DNA from: an uncultured Agathobacter sp. | GTDB lineage: Bacteria > Bacillota > Clostridia > Lachnospirales > Lachnospiraceae | DNA: 34,502 nt | Reading direction: 5' to 3' | Assembly (NCBI GenBank): GCA_934359755.1 | Contig: CAKRLV010000022.1 | Span: 1 to 34,502, forward strand | The notes under the pieces: model-generated | What the model saw: only the letters and a program-made list of their open reading frames with translations | Told to the model about the DNA's origin: nothing | The model's database searches: none | Position numbers and translations under genes: made by a program | Shown: one piece after another, positions 16,001 to 23,237 of the stretch | Numbering within the stretch: position 1 is the first letter of the stretch | Layout: each line of letters opens with the position of its first letter

Positions 16001-16477
16001 CTAATTCTTATTATCCATAAACTGTGGTTCTACATTATTAAGTTTCATCATGTTCTTATAGTACTGATCTGCAACCTTTCCACTGGTTCTAAAACCCCTG
16101 GTCTTTTTCTTGACATCAGCGAACTTTCTTGTCATAAGGTCTTTGTTACGCGCTTCCTGCGCCTGTATCTCTACACTTAAATCAGTAAGGTGCTTGATGA
16201 GTTCCTGCATCTGACGTATTTCATCCGCATATGTCTCTTTGTTACCTTTAAGTTCTTCACTTACTCGGTCATATATCTTCTGAAATCCGCTATCGAGCTG
16301 TTCCAGCTGCTCCACGCATTTAGACTTAGCTTCTACTGTCTCATCGAAATCATCTACCTGGCACATTTCGTCTTCAAGCTGTTCTTTCTGAATCTCGTCA
16401 AGTCTGATTATTTCATACAATACCTGTTCTTTTTTCTTTAAACTCTGTAGTAATATTTCTATGTATGTCTCGGACAT
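16001..16477 (-). CDS. FliT/FlgN-like helical flagellar protein
   Basis: 158 residues, almost wholly helical with long charged heptads (EEIIRLDEIQKEQLEDE-like N-terminal half, ELIKHLTDLSVEIQAQEARNK in the middle) and a basic tail. No signal or membrane segment. It sits 8 nt behind fliS and in front of the operon terminator, where Firmicutes carry fliT or an equivalent chaperone for the FliD cap protein. Sequence conservation in FliT is poor, so the name rests on position and shape; a FlgN-type protein is the alternative. GGAG lies 5 nt before the ATG. Confidence 0.6.
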   Translation of the reverse strand: MSETYIEILLQSLKKKEQVLYEIIRLDEIQKEQLEDEMCQVDDFDETVEAKSKCVEQLEQLDSGFQKIYDRVSEELKGNKETYADEIRQMQELIKHLTDLSVEIQAQEARNKDLMTRKFADVKKKTRGFRTSGKVADQYYKNMMKLNNVEPQFMDNKN

Positions 16478-16485
16478 ATTTTCTC

Positions 16486-16875
16486 CTATGATACATTAAC
16501 TTTGTTTCCGTTCGCAGTAAGCTTCATTACTTCCTTCCAAGTATCTCTCATGGTACGGAGATGCTCAAGAACTTCTTCTAGTATCTCTTTATCTTTCTTC
16601 ATATTTGCCTCGACCAATCTCTGCTTAAGATAAGTATACACATTATCAAAGTCCTCTGCAACTTTGTAGTCATGATTCAGCGTTATCTGGAATTCTGAGA
16701 TAATATTTTCTACTTTTGTTATATTATTGTGGGCCTTCTCCACATCTTTTTTCTCGATAGCTACAATTGCAATATTGCAAAATTTGATAGCCCCTTCATA
16801 AAGCATTAATGTCAACTCTGCAGGTGATGCTGTCATTATTTTACTATTTGCATATGCTGCATATCCGTTTACCAT
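16486..16875 (-). CDS. fliS: Flagellar export chaperone FliS
   Basis: 129 residues, normal length. YAAYANSKIMTASPAELTLMLYEGAIKFCNIA near the N-terminus is the FliS signature, and the rest is a four-helix bundle. It binds the disordered C-terminus of flagellin and keeps it monomeric until export; in Bacillus it also affects FliW and hence CsrA. GGAGG lies 7 nt before the ATG. A 129-nt gap with a hairpin separates it from fliD. Confidence 0.95.
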   Translation of the reverse strand: MVNGYAAYANSKIMTASPAELTLMLYEGAIKFCNIAIVAIEKKDVEKAHNNITKVENIISEFQITLNHDYKVAEDFDNVYTYLKQRLVEANMKKDKEILEEVLEHLRTMRDTWKEVMKLTANGNKVNVS

Positions 16876-16935
16876 GTTCTTACCTCCATGTAGTCATTAT
16901 ATTTTACTCTCTTCAACCATTCTGACCATCTTTAT

Positions 16936-16985
16936 AATATAAGGATAACTTTCTGATATATCTGATATCCCAATCCTTATATATT
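16936..16985 (-). promoter_or_regulatory. Hairpin between fliD and fliS
   Basis: AATATAAGGAT (16936-16946) pairs with ATCCTTATATT-like sequence (16973-16985) around 26 nt, itself containing two ATATCAGA-like repeats. No U run follows directly, so it looks like an mRNA processing or stabilising element rather than a terminator. Confidence 0.5.
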
Positions 16986-17004
16986 ACGCATTTTAGGTGC
17001 ATCA

Positions 17005-18513
17005 TTATCCCAGCATGCTGCTGAAATAACTTGAGCTTGAGTTCAATTTGCCAAGCGCAGTCTCCATTGCGCTGAATTTCTTGTAGTAATAATCTTCCTT
17101 ATCAGATATCTTTGTCTCCCACTCTTTAAGGGTGGTTGCGTAGTTATTGTATTCTGTCTGCATCTGCTTATCATTGTAGATAGTGTATGCTGAACTTAGT
17201 GTTGTTGACTTCATTTGTTTATCGATTGCGTCATACAGACCTGTTGCCACTTGCTTCATAAAGTCTACTACTGTATCTGGATCATTGTTTATTGCTTCCA
17301 TAAGCTTGTCAGTATTTCCTGATGTATTGGCATCGTCTGAATCTCCATCGATGTGGTATGCGCCCTTTTCATTTGTGGCAGATGAAAAATAGCTTAGTGT
17401 TGATATTCCAAAGCTTGCAAGGCTGTATTTTTTACCATTTACTTCATATACTTTTGACATTGCCGAAGACATTGATGACATGATTGTATTGAGTGTGGAG
17501 TCTTTTCTTAGTAATGAATCTTTTATCTTAGTCTCCCATTTCTCTACCTCTGAATCTGTCATTGATTCTTTCTCGTCTTCAGTAAGTGGATCATATCCTT
17601 TTGCTGAGTCTGCATTGTAAAGTGTAGACATTTCTTTAATGATGTTATTATACTCTGTGAGAAAGTCTTTTACTTTGTCATATATTCCCTGAGAGTCTAC
17701 GGATGTTGATATTGTGATTGCATCATCATCGTCAGCTCCGGTCACACCAGTTACGTTGATATTAAGTCCATTAATAGAAAAACTGTTGGTAGTATTTGTG
17801 TATTCTACTCCGTTTAGTTTAATTACGGCATCCTGTCCGTCAATTTTGACTGCTGCTTCTTTTGTCGGGTCTGATGGCGATGTATTCAGTCCAAGCTTGT
17901 CAATTAATGCTTTTCCATTTGCATCTGCTCCTGTAATCTCGAAATCACCTTCTGCTCCTGATTTCTTTGCACTTATGTAAAAACGTCTATTGTTTTCATC
18001 ATAGTTAGCATTTACACCTGCTTCTTTAAGCTTGCTGAGTACGTCACTTATTTTGTCCGTTGATGCAATCTTTACTTCGTTAGTTGTTCCATCTCCCAGT
18101 TTGACATTAAGTGTTGTATTTTCACCTGATACGTCAAGACTGCTCATCAGTGTGTCTTTCTTTATTGAGCTGTCAAGTTTTGCGCCTGTTAGATATCCAC
18201 TCTGTGCTGTCGAAAGAACGTTAAGCTTCTGTACTCCTGTTACGGCATTTCCTGATGCTGTAACGTTTGCCTTTGTCTGGTCTGATACTGAGCACTTCTT
18301 AAGCGAATAAGCACTCGAGTATTTGAGGTTAGATATATTTGTATAGAAACCATATACTTTTTTATTGAGTGATTTCCATGCATCCTGTGTCCAGCCCAGC
18401 TTTGTCTGTTTCTTCTCGATATTATCTGATTTAGTTCTATAGGCTTTCATCAACTCTGAGATGATTGATTCTGTATCCATTCCTGAGTTAAGTCCTGTCA
18501 TTCTAATTGGCAT
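17005..18513 (-). CDS. fliD: Filament cap protein FliD (HAP2)
   Basis: 502 residues. The FliD N-terminal domain is plain (MTGLNSGMDTESIISELMKAYRTK-type opening, then heptads to about 100), a variable surface domain rich in Asp and Thr occupies the middle, and the FliD_C domain covers about 245-490, ending in a coiled segment (EWETKISDKEDYYYKKFSAMETALGKL) and a hydrophobic tail. It caps the filament and helps flagellin fold as it emerges. AGGAGG lies 8 nt before the ATG. It follows flaG by 37 nt. Confidence 0.95.
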   Translation of the reverse strand: MPIRMTGLNSGMDTESIISELMKAYRTKSDNIEKKQTKLGWTQDAWKSLNKKVYGFYTNISNLKYSSAYSLKKCSVSDQTKANVTASGNAVTGVQKLNVLSTAQSGYLTGAKLDSSIKKDTLMSSLDVSGENTTLNVKLGDGTTNEVKIASTDKISDVLSKLKEAGVNANYDENNRRFYISAKKSGAEGDFEITGADANGKALIDKLGLNTSPSDPTKEAAVKIDGQDAVIKLNGVEYTNTTNSFSINGLNINVTGVTGADDDDAITISTSVDSQGIYDKVKDFLTEYNNIIKEMSTLYNADSAKGYDPLTEDEKESMTDSEVEKWETKIKDSLLRKDSTLNTIMSSMSSAMSKVYEVNGKKYSLASFGISTLSYFSSATNEKGAYHIDGDSDDANTSGNTDKLMEAINNDPDTVVDFMKQVATGLYDAIDKQMKSTTLSSAYTIYNDKQMQTEYNNYATTLKEWETKISDKEDYYYKKFSAMETALGKLNSSSSYFSSMLG

Positions 18514-18550
18514 ATTTTGACCTCCTATTCGTGTTTACTGTCCTGTCGTG

Positions 18551-18985
18551 TTATCGCTTCTCATCCACCATTATTCCCGCCATCTCCCATACTTTAGCTA
18601 TCATATCAAGTGTCTTCTCTGGTGGGTATTCTCTTATTACTTCTTTTGTTTTCTTATCAACTATCTTTATAGTGACACGATTTGTCTTATCATGAATACC
18701 AAAGATAGCTTCTGAGTCATTTCCTATTACACTTTTATTAATATCGTCTACAGCCTTCTTTATCTGGGCATTCTGTCCCTGTTGATTCGGGTTCTGCTGT
18801 CCTGCTGCATCATTGCCATCTGCATTTGTATTGTTAGTTGCCAGCTTTCTGTTATCCTTTGCTATTTGTTCTGATACTATTGCAGTATTCGCACTGTCAA
18901 TTTTAGACTGTCCTTCTGCTCTGGACTGTGATGCTGACGTACTTCCTTGATATGTCATTCCTGCACCATTGATTCCTTCTACCAT
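18551..18985 (-). CDS. flaG: FlaG-family protein
   Basis: 144 residues. The N-terminal 80 are low-complexity (Gln, Asn, Ser, Ala). The C-terminal FlaG domain (about 85-144) includes FGIHDKTNRVTIKIVDKKTKEVIREYPPEK, where IREYPPE is the family mark. FlaG affects filament length and lies before fliD in many bacteria. AAGGAGG precedes the ATG, and a sigma-28 promoter is about 125 nt upstream; it is therefore the first gene of flaG-fliD-fliS-fliT. Confidence 0.9.
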   Translation of the reverse strand: MVEGINGAGMTYQGSTSASQSRAEGQSKIDSANTAIVSEQIAKDNRKLATNNTNADGNDAAGQQNPNQQGQNAQIKKAVDDINKSVIGNDSEAIFGIHDKTNRVTIKIVDKKTKEVIREYPPEKTLDMIAKVWEMAGIMVDEKR

Positions 18986-19107
18986 GCTTCCTACCTCCTT
19001 GTATATTCATGTACGCTCATGAATTATCACCGAATGCTTTGAGTTACAATACTTTATGTTCAATATATAACTCTGAGAGTGCATTATCACATCATTATCT
19101 AAACTCT

Positions 19108-19135
19108 ATATCGGAAGAAACCCCCGAATAGTTTA
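19108..19135 (-). promoter_or_regulatory. Sigma-28 promoter of flaG operon
   Basis: TAAA (19132-19135), 17-nt spacer, CCGATAT (19108-19114) on the minus strand. The spacer is one longer than in the flgM promoter. Its -35 lies in the loop of the terminator of the upstream ATPase gene, so terminator and promoter share bases. Confidence 0.72.
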
Positions 19136-19149
19136 CAGCTATTCGAGGG
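19115..19149 (-). terminator. Terminator of the DUF234 ATPase gene
   Basis: Eleven-base-pair stem with one G-U pair (CCCTCGAATAG / CTATTCGGGGG on the minus strand), 7-nt loop, then TTTCTT. It lies 18 nt past the stop at 19168. Confidence 0.85.
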
Positions 19150-19167
19150 TTATATTATTTTGTTCTG

Positions 19168-20589
19168 CTATTTCTCAAATAAATCATCTAACGTCACTAC
19201 TGCCTGGATTTCTTGTGAATATGAATTCTCTACCATCCCATAAGTGGTCACCAGAGTTGGATGTATAGCATATTTCGTTCCTGTCACCATTCTAAGGTCA
19301 CTTATCTTATTTCGCAATGCTCTGTCGAACTTTTCCGTAATTGTATATTCCGCCCCTGAATATTTCATTTCGCACAGATTTATCACTTGATCTTTTCGTG
19401 TTATAAGCATGTCTATTTGTGAGCCAAATACTCCCTTATCAGGATCTGACTTGCAATACCATGAATTTACTTCTGTCAGCACTCCCGCTATTCCTAATTT
19501 ATTTTTTATCTGGGCTACATGTTCCATGCAGACACGTTCAAATGCAAGCCCCATCCAGGTATTTAGTGCTGGCGTATTTATCTGATTCATCCAGAAATGT
19601 TCATCCGTTGGTTCATTCTGAAGAAAATTGAAATAAAATAATGTAAAACAATCTATCAGCTGATAAATTGCGTTTTTCTTCTTCATTCCAAATGCATAAT
19701 ATTTCCTGATAAAACCACAACTTTCAAGTTCTTCCAGTCTGCTTGTAAAATCCCCTGAATTGGCAAGACCAGTTAGTTTAATTAATTCTTCTCTGGTCAA
19801 TCCGGTTTTCTTCGTTCCTAATGCTTTAATTATCTTCACATATATCTCTGGATTTTTGAATACAGATGCATACATATATTTGAATTCTTCTTTAAGTGGT
19901 GCATTTTCTGCAAATAATGTATTGTCTATATTCTGCGCCAGGCTTAATCCTTTTTTCAAAAATCCCCAATAATATGGCACTCCTCCAAATATCATATAAT
20001 ATTGTAATATCTGATTACGATTCAACGCAATTTTCTGTGCCTCTATATATTCCTCACATTCTTTTAAACAAAATTGCTTTAAATGAATTTGTTCTGTAAG
20101 TCTGTTGTACAATCCTCCTTTATTATGCACAACTTTGGATAACATCCAAGATGTAGCTGATGCACATACAATTAGTATAATGTCTTTTCTTGCAGATGCA
20201 AATCCGTTCCAAAAATTTTCCAAAGCTGACATCAAATCGCTTCTTGGTGTATCCATCCATGACAGTTCGTCTATAAATATCACTTTTCGCTTCTCGTTTG
20301 ACATACGAATTACTTCTTTGAGATTATCAAATGCTTCAAGCCAGTTGCGTGACTTTTTCTTTATATCTGCCCCTGCGTCTCTGAGTGATGAGTCAAAGGC
20401 AAATAGTTGCTCTTTCATTGCCCCCTCCGATAATCCTGAATGCTGAAATGTAAATCTATAATTAAATGTCTCTCTGATCAAATATGTTTTACCAATTCTT
20501 CTTCGTCCATATATTGCAAGAAAATGGGACTCACTATCCTGCAATATTTTATTCAGTAAATTTACTTCATTTTGTCTTCCAATAATCAT
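19168..20589 (-). CDS. Archaeal-type AAA ATPase with DUF234 nuclease-like C-terminus
   Basis: 473 residues. N-terminal P-loop domain: Walker A GRRRIGKT at 28-35, Walker B VIFIDEL near 103-109, then VCASATSWM as sensor 1. A winged-helix part follows (TGLTREELIKLTGL). The DUF234 C-terminus has GSQIDMLITR and INLCEMKYS, the spaced Asp and Glu-x-Lys of a PD-(D/E)XK nuclease fold. Such proteins occur in scattered copies in gut anaerobes; their role is unknown, with DNA repair, mobility or defence proposed. It has its own promoter, operators and terminator and interrupts the flagellar genes between csrA and flaG, so it looks like an inserted cassette. The ribosome site GAGGG is modest. Confidence 0.85.
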   Translation of the reverse strand: MIIGRQNEVNLLNKILQDSESHFLAIYGRRRIGKTYLIRETFNYRFTFQHSGLSEGAMKEQLFAFDSSLRDAGADIKKKSRNWLEAFDNLKEVIRMSNEKRKVIFIDELSWMDTPRSDLMSALENFWNGFASARKDIILIVCASATSWMLSKVVHNKGGLYNRLTEQIHLKQFCLKECEEYIEAQKIALNRNQILQYYMIFGGVPYYWGFLKKGLSLAQNIDNTLFAENAPLKEEFKYMYASVFKNPEIYVKIIKALGTKKTGLTREELIKLTGLANSGDFTSRLEELESCGFIRKYYAFGMKKKNAIYQLIDCFTLFYFNFLQNEPTDEHFWMNQINTPALNTWMGLAFERVCMEHVAQIKNKLGIAGVLTEVNSWYCKSDPDKGVFGSQIDMLITRKDQVINLCEMKYSGAEYTITEKFDRALRNKISDLRMVTGTKYAIHPTLVTTYGMVENSYSQEIQAVVTLDDLFEK

Positions 20590-20598
20590 ATTACCCTC

Positions 20599-20637
20599 TT
20601 ATAATTCGCTTAATCTTATTATTTTTAATGCTTTAAG
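20599..20637 (-). repeat. Operator-like direct repeat, copy 1
   Basis: 39-nt unit that matches copy 2 (20682-20720) at 36 of 39 positions. It contains CGCTTAA and TTTAAG as the arms of an interrupted palindrome. It lies between the ATPase promoter and its start codon. Confidence 0.8.
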
Positions 20638-20640
20638 TAA

Positions 20641-20669
20641 AGTATATCATTATTATTTTCGTTTTTCAA
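20641..20669 (-). promoter_or_regulatory. Promoter of the DUF234 ATPase gene
   Basis: TTGAAA (20664-20669), 17-nt spacer, TATACT (20641-20646), with TG one base before the -10 (extended -10). It lies exactly between the two 39-nt repeats. A second extended -10, TGTTATAAT, lies upstream near 20742-20750 without a good -35. Confidence 0.78.
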
Positions 20670-20681
20670 ACAAATATGTGT

Positions 20682-20720
20682 TTATAATTCGCTTAATCTC
20701 ATTATTTTTGATACTTTAAG
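20682..20720 (-). repeat. Operator-like direct repeat, copy 2
   Basis: Second copy of the 39-nt unit, 83 bp from the first. Here the dyad is perfect: TCGCTTAA with TTAAGCGA (ending at 20723). The two copies flank the promoter, as in repression by DNA looping. Confidence 0.8.
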
Positions 20721-20784
20721 CGATTTATGCAACTCTATTTTATTATAACAGGTATTAATAATTCTGAATTATTGCCAAAAGCAA

Positions 20785-20818
20785 ACATAATAAAGCTCCC
20801 ACTTTTCAGCGGGAGCTT
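20785..20818 (-). terminator. Terminator after csrA
   Basis: Ten-base-pair stem AAGCTCCCGC / GTGGGAGCTT (one G-U) with loop TGAAAA, then TTATTATG on the minus strand. It ends the flgM-to-csrA operon 60 nt past the csrA stop. Confidence 0.85.
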
Positions 20819-20877
20819 GTGAGAGCACTCATATTAAGCTATTCTTAACAAGTATTTCTTTAACTTGTAAATTATGC

Positions 20878-21096
20878 TTACCCAAGAAGATTCTTAAATG
20901 CATCTGGGCCTGCTGTACTTATAGCAGCCTTATTTTCTTCCTGTATCTGCAGATATACTTCCTTACGATAAATAGGCACGTCCTTCGGCGCATTTATTCC
21001 AATTTTAATCTGATCGCCTCTTATCTCAAGTACTGTTATCTCTACGTTGTTGTTAATTACAAGGGACTCTCCCTTTTTTCTGGTCAATGCTAACAT
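20878..21096 (-). CDS. csrA: Translational regulator CsrA
   Basis: 72 residues. MLALTRKKGESLVINNNVEITVLEIRGDQIKIGINAPKDVPIYRKEVY matches CsrA/RsmA closely, including the RNA-binding first strand (LTRKKGE) and the last strand with IYRKEV. It binds GGA motifs in mRNA leaders and blocks translation; here flagellin is the likely target. It starts 2 nt behind fliW with AGGTGA inside the end of that gene, the standard coupling of the two. The C-terminal tail of about 15 residues is the part FliW binds in Bacillus. Confidence 0.96.
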   Translation of the reverse strand: MLALTRKKGESLVINNNVEITVLEIRGDQIKIGINAPKDVPIYRKEVYLQIQEENKAAISTAGPDAFKNLLG

Positions 21097-21098
21097 GT

Positions 21099-21560
21099 CT
21101 ATTCACCTGCCTTTTCTTCCTGCTTTGACAGGTTTTTTATTATATATTTGACTGGATAATCGTCCTCTGTGATTACCTGTGTGCCCTTCATGTTGTCCGT
21201 ATTGATTACGATTGGGGCTTTGAGATTCACTGAGAATTCTGTAGGATTCTTTGGCACTGTAACTGTTACAAGTACATATGTATTCTCGTCCTTGAGTTCT
21301 CCTAGTGGTGCCAGTATCTCATTGTTGATAGTTGGATTATAATCCTCTTTTACGATATATGGCATCATCACTGGAAATGCAAAATCTCCATCATCAAGTG
21401 ATTGCAGCCACATTATCTTAGAGTTCTCAAGTCCTTTTTCCTCATCAAAGATTAATGCAAAGTTCTTCAAATCCGGAAATCCTATCATTCCCTTTTCAAG
21501 CCTGATTACTTTCTCATCCTCAATATCAATTGTTCCAAAATAGTTTGTCTTTGCCTTCAT
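21099..21560 (-). CDS. fliW: Flagellar assembly factor FliW
   Basis: 153 residues, normal for the family. The opening IRLEKGMIGFPDLKNFAL and the middle LQSLDDGDFAFPVMMPY are FliW hallmarks. FliW is a partner switch: it binds flagellin while that accumulates, and when flagellin is exported it binds and inactivates CsrA. AGGAGG lies 4 nt before the ATG. A 135-nt gap with a strong hairpin lies between flgL and fliW. Confidence 0.96.
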   Translation of the reverse strand: MKAKTNYFGTIDIEDEKVIRLEKGMIGFPDLKNFALIFDEEKGLENSKIMWLQSLDDGDFAFPVMMPYIVKEDYNPTINNEILAPLGELKDENTYVLVTVTVPKNPTEFSVNLKAPIVINTDNMKGTQVITEDDYPVKYIIKNLSKQEEKAGE

Positions 21561-21650
21561 GGCTCCTCCTCCTTTTCGCTCCGCGTTCTACTATTTAATA
21601 TTCCATCCTTATTTTGCCGAACTATGCGCCACAGCGTTAATTACTGACTG

Positions 21651-21694
21651 ATTACAGTCCCTGCCTCATAGAGGCATTTTAAATAGGCTGTAAT
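21651..21694 (-). promoter_or_regulatory. Two-stem hairpin between flgL and fliW
   Basis: Outer arms ATTACAG / CTGTAAT enclose a perfect inner hairpin TGCCTC-TAT-GAGGCA on the minus strand. It begins 1 nt past the flgL stop. The RNA shows AGGGA beside the inner stem, a possible CsrA contact. There is no T run after it, so it is not an ordinary terminator; RNA stability or control of fliW-csrA is possible. Confidence 0.55.
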
Positions 21695-21695
21695 A

Positions 21696-23219
21696 CTATC
21701 GTAGATAATTAAGCAATGTCTGCTCACCGACTTTGCTTGCTGCTGTAAGGCTTGCTGTGTATGCATTGTATGCAGCATAGAAGTCAATCATAATATCCGA
21801 AATATCTCTGTCCTCATTGGATGATTTGAGCTCTTCGATTGTATTGTACTGGTTCTCTACTCTTGTCTTTGTAAGGCTTACTCGGCTTTGAATACTTCCG
21901 ACGTTCGTAATTGCCTCATTGGTACTGCTGAGATATCCGTCAAAGTTGGTAATATACTGGCTATATGTCTTCTGAAGATTGTCATCTGCGTAGTCAGCTT
22001 CTTTCTTCGCCGCATCGAGATATGTCTGCAGTTTTGCCTGCGAATCTTTATCCGCATACTGTTCTTCTTTCATCATCTTCACGAGCTGGTCTACTTTATC
22101 ATGTGCTGAAATGGTATTCTGTACTACATCAATCATCTCCTGCACATCTCTCTGAATACTTGTATTGAATACATCACTTGCCTGTGTATTTACCTGAATA
22201 GTAGTATTTGTAGCTACTGTATATTCTATTACCTGTTCTTCCTTGGTGTATGTAATTGCCTTTGTTGCGGCAACCGCCTCGTCCACGTCTCCGTTGGCAT
22301 CTAAGCATCCACTTACATCTCTGCAATTATAATAATACTCTGGTCTTACTTCGCCTGCGTCAAATCCCGTCTTGATGTAGGTAGTGCTAAACTCTGCCTC
22401 GCCATTTTTGAGTGTTTCTCCGAGTTTCTTTCCAAATATAATCTCGCCTGTATTCTGGATGAATACAATATCATCATCACCGACTGTCTTGCCTCCGGCC
22501 GCTTTCTCCCATTCCTCATATGAAGCATAGCTTGTGATTGGTGTATTTACTGCTGTTCCATCTTTGAGAGTTATCTGCATATCAGAAATCTTGTCTACAC
22601 TGCCATATGCAAGGCGGATTCTCTCATAATCATTCTCTACTATTTTTGTATCACAGTTTGTTGTATTGCCATCTACTAATGCCGGCACTGATACACTTCC
22701 TGTATAATATCTATGTTCTTCCATATCTTTCAGTGAAAAAGACTGCTTTATCTCATATGCTGTAGTCTGCTCAGAGGTCTGAAATGTAAGGTTAGATGAT
22801 GTTCTGTAACCTGTAAATATTGTTCTTCCGGCATAATCTGAATTACCCTCTGCGTATACCTGGTCAACAAGTGCAGACAATGTCTTTAAGATAGTATTTC
22901 TATCATCTGCTGTAAGTGCATCTGTTGAGCCTTTTACACACTGTGTTCTTACATCTGTGAGGATTGATTTCATGTTGGTAAGCGCTGTCTCTGTTACGTC
23001 AAGCCATGATTCCGCATCGTCTATATTAGTCTTGTACTGTGACATGTGGCTAAGGCTTGTTGACAGTCTCAGCGAACGTATCGCAACTACCGGATCTTCT
23101 GATGCTTTAGATATCTTCTTCTGCGTCGTCATCTGAGTATTGTATTTGTTCCAAAGAACTTTATTGCCATTAACATTATGCTTGGTATTGCCTGTTATCA
23201 TGTTGTTTGTTATACGCAT
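21696..23219 (-). CDS. flgL: Hook-filament junction protein FlgL (HAP3), long form
   Basis: 507 residues, about 200 more than Bacillus FlgL. MRITNNMITGNTKHNVNGN and the following KASEDPVVAIRSLRLS are the FlgL flagellin-like N-terminus; the C-terminus (ENQYNTIEELKSSNEDRDISDIMIDF then YTASLTAASKVGEQTLLNYLR) pairs with it. The extra length is a middle insert (about 170-330) rich in Thr, Asp and Tyr, likely surface-exposed domains. AGGAGG lies 7 nt before the ATG. It is 18 nt behind the second flgK. Confidence 0.92.
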   Translation of the reverse strand: MRITNNMITGNTKHNVNGNKVLWNKYNTQMTTQKKISKASEDPVVAIRSLRLSTSLSHMSQYKTNIDDAESWLDVTETALTNMKSILTDVRTQCVKGSTDALTADDRNTILKTLSALVDQVYAEGNSDYAGRTIFTGYRTSSNLTFQTSEQTTAYEIKQSFSLKDMEEHRYYTGSVSVPALVDGNTTNCDTKIVENDYERIRLAYGSVDKISDMQITLKDGTAVNTPITSYASYEEWEKAAGGKTVGDDDIVFIQNTGEIIFGKKLGETLKNGEAEFSTTYIKTGFDAGEVRPEYYYNCRDVSGCLDANGDVDEAVAATKAITYTKEEQVIEYTVATNTTIQVNTQASDVFNTSIQRDVQEMIDVVQNTISAHDKVDQLVKMMKEEQYADKDSQAKLQTYLDAAKKEADYADDNLQKTYSQYITNFDGYLSSTNEAITNVGSIQSRVSLTKTRVENQYNTIEELKSSNEDRDISDIMIDFYAAYNAYTASLTAASKVGEQTLLNYLR

Positions 23220-23237
23220 GTTGTTCCTCCTTTAACA

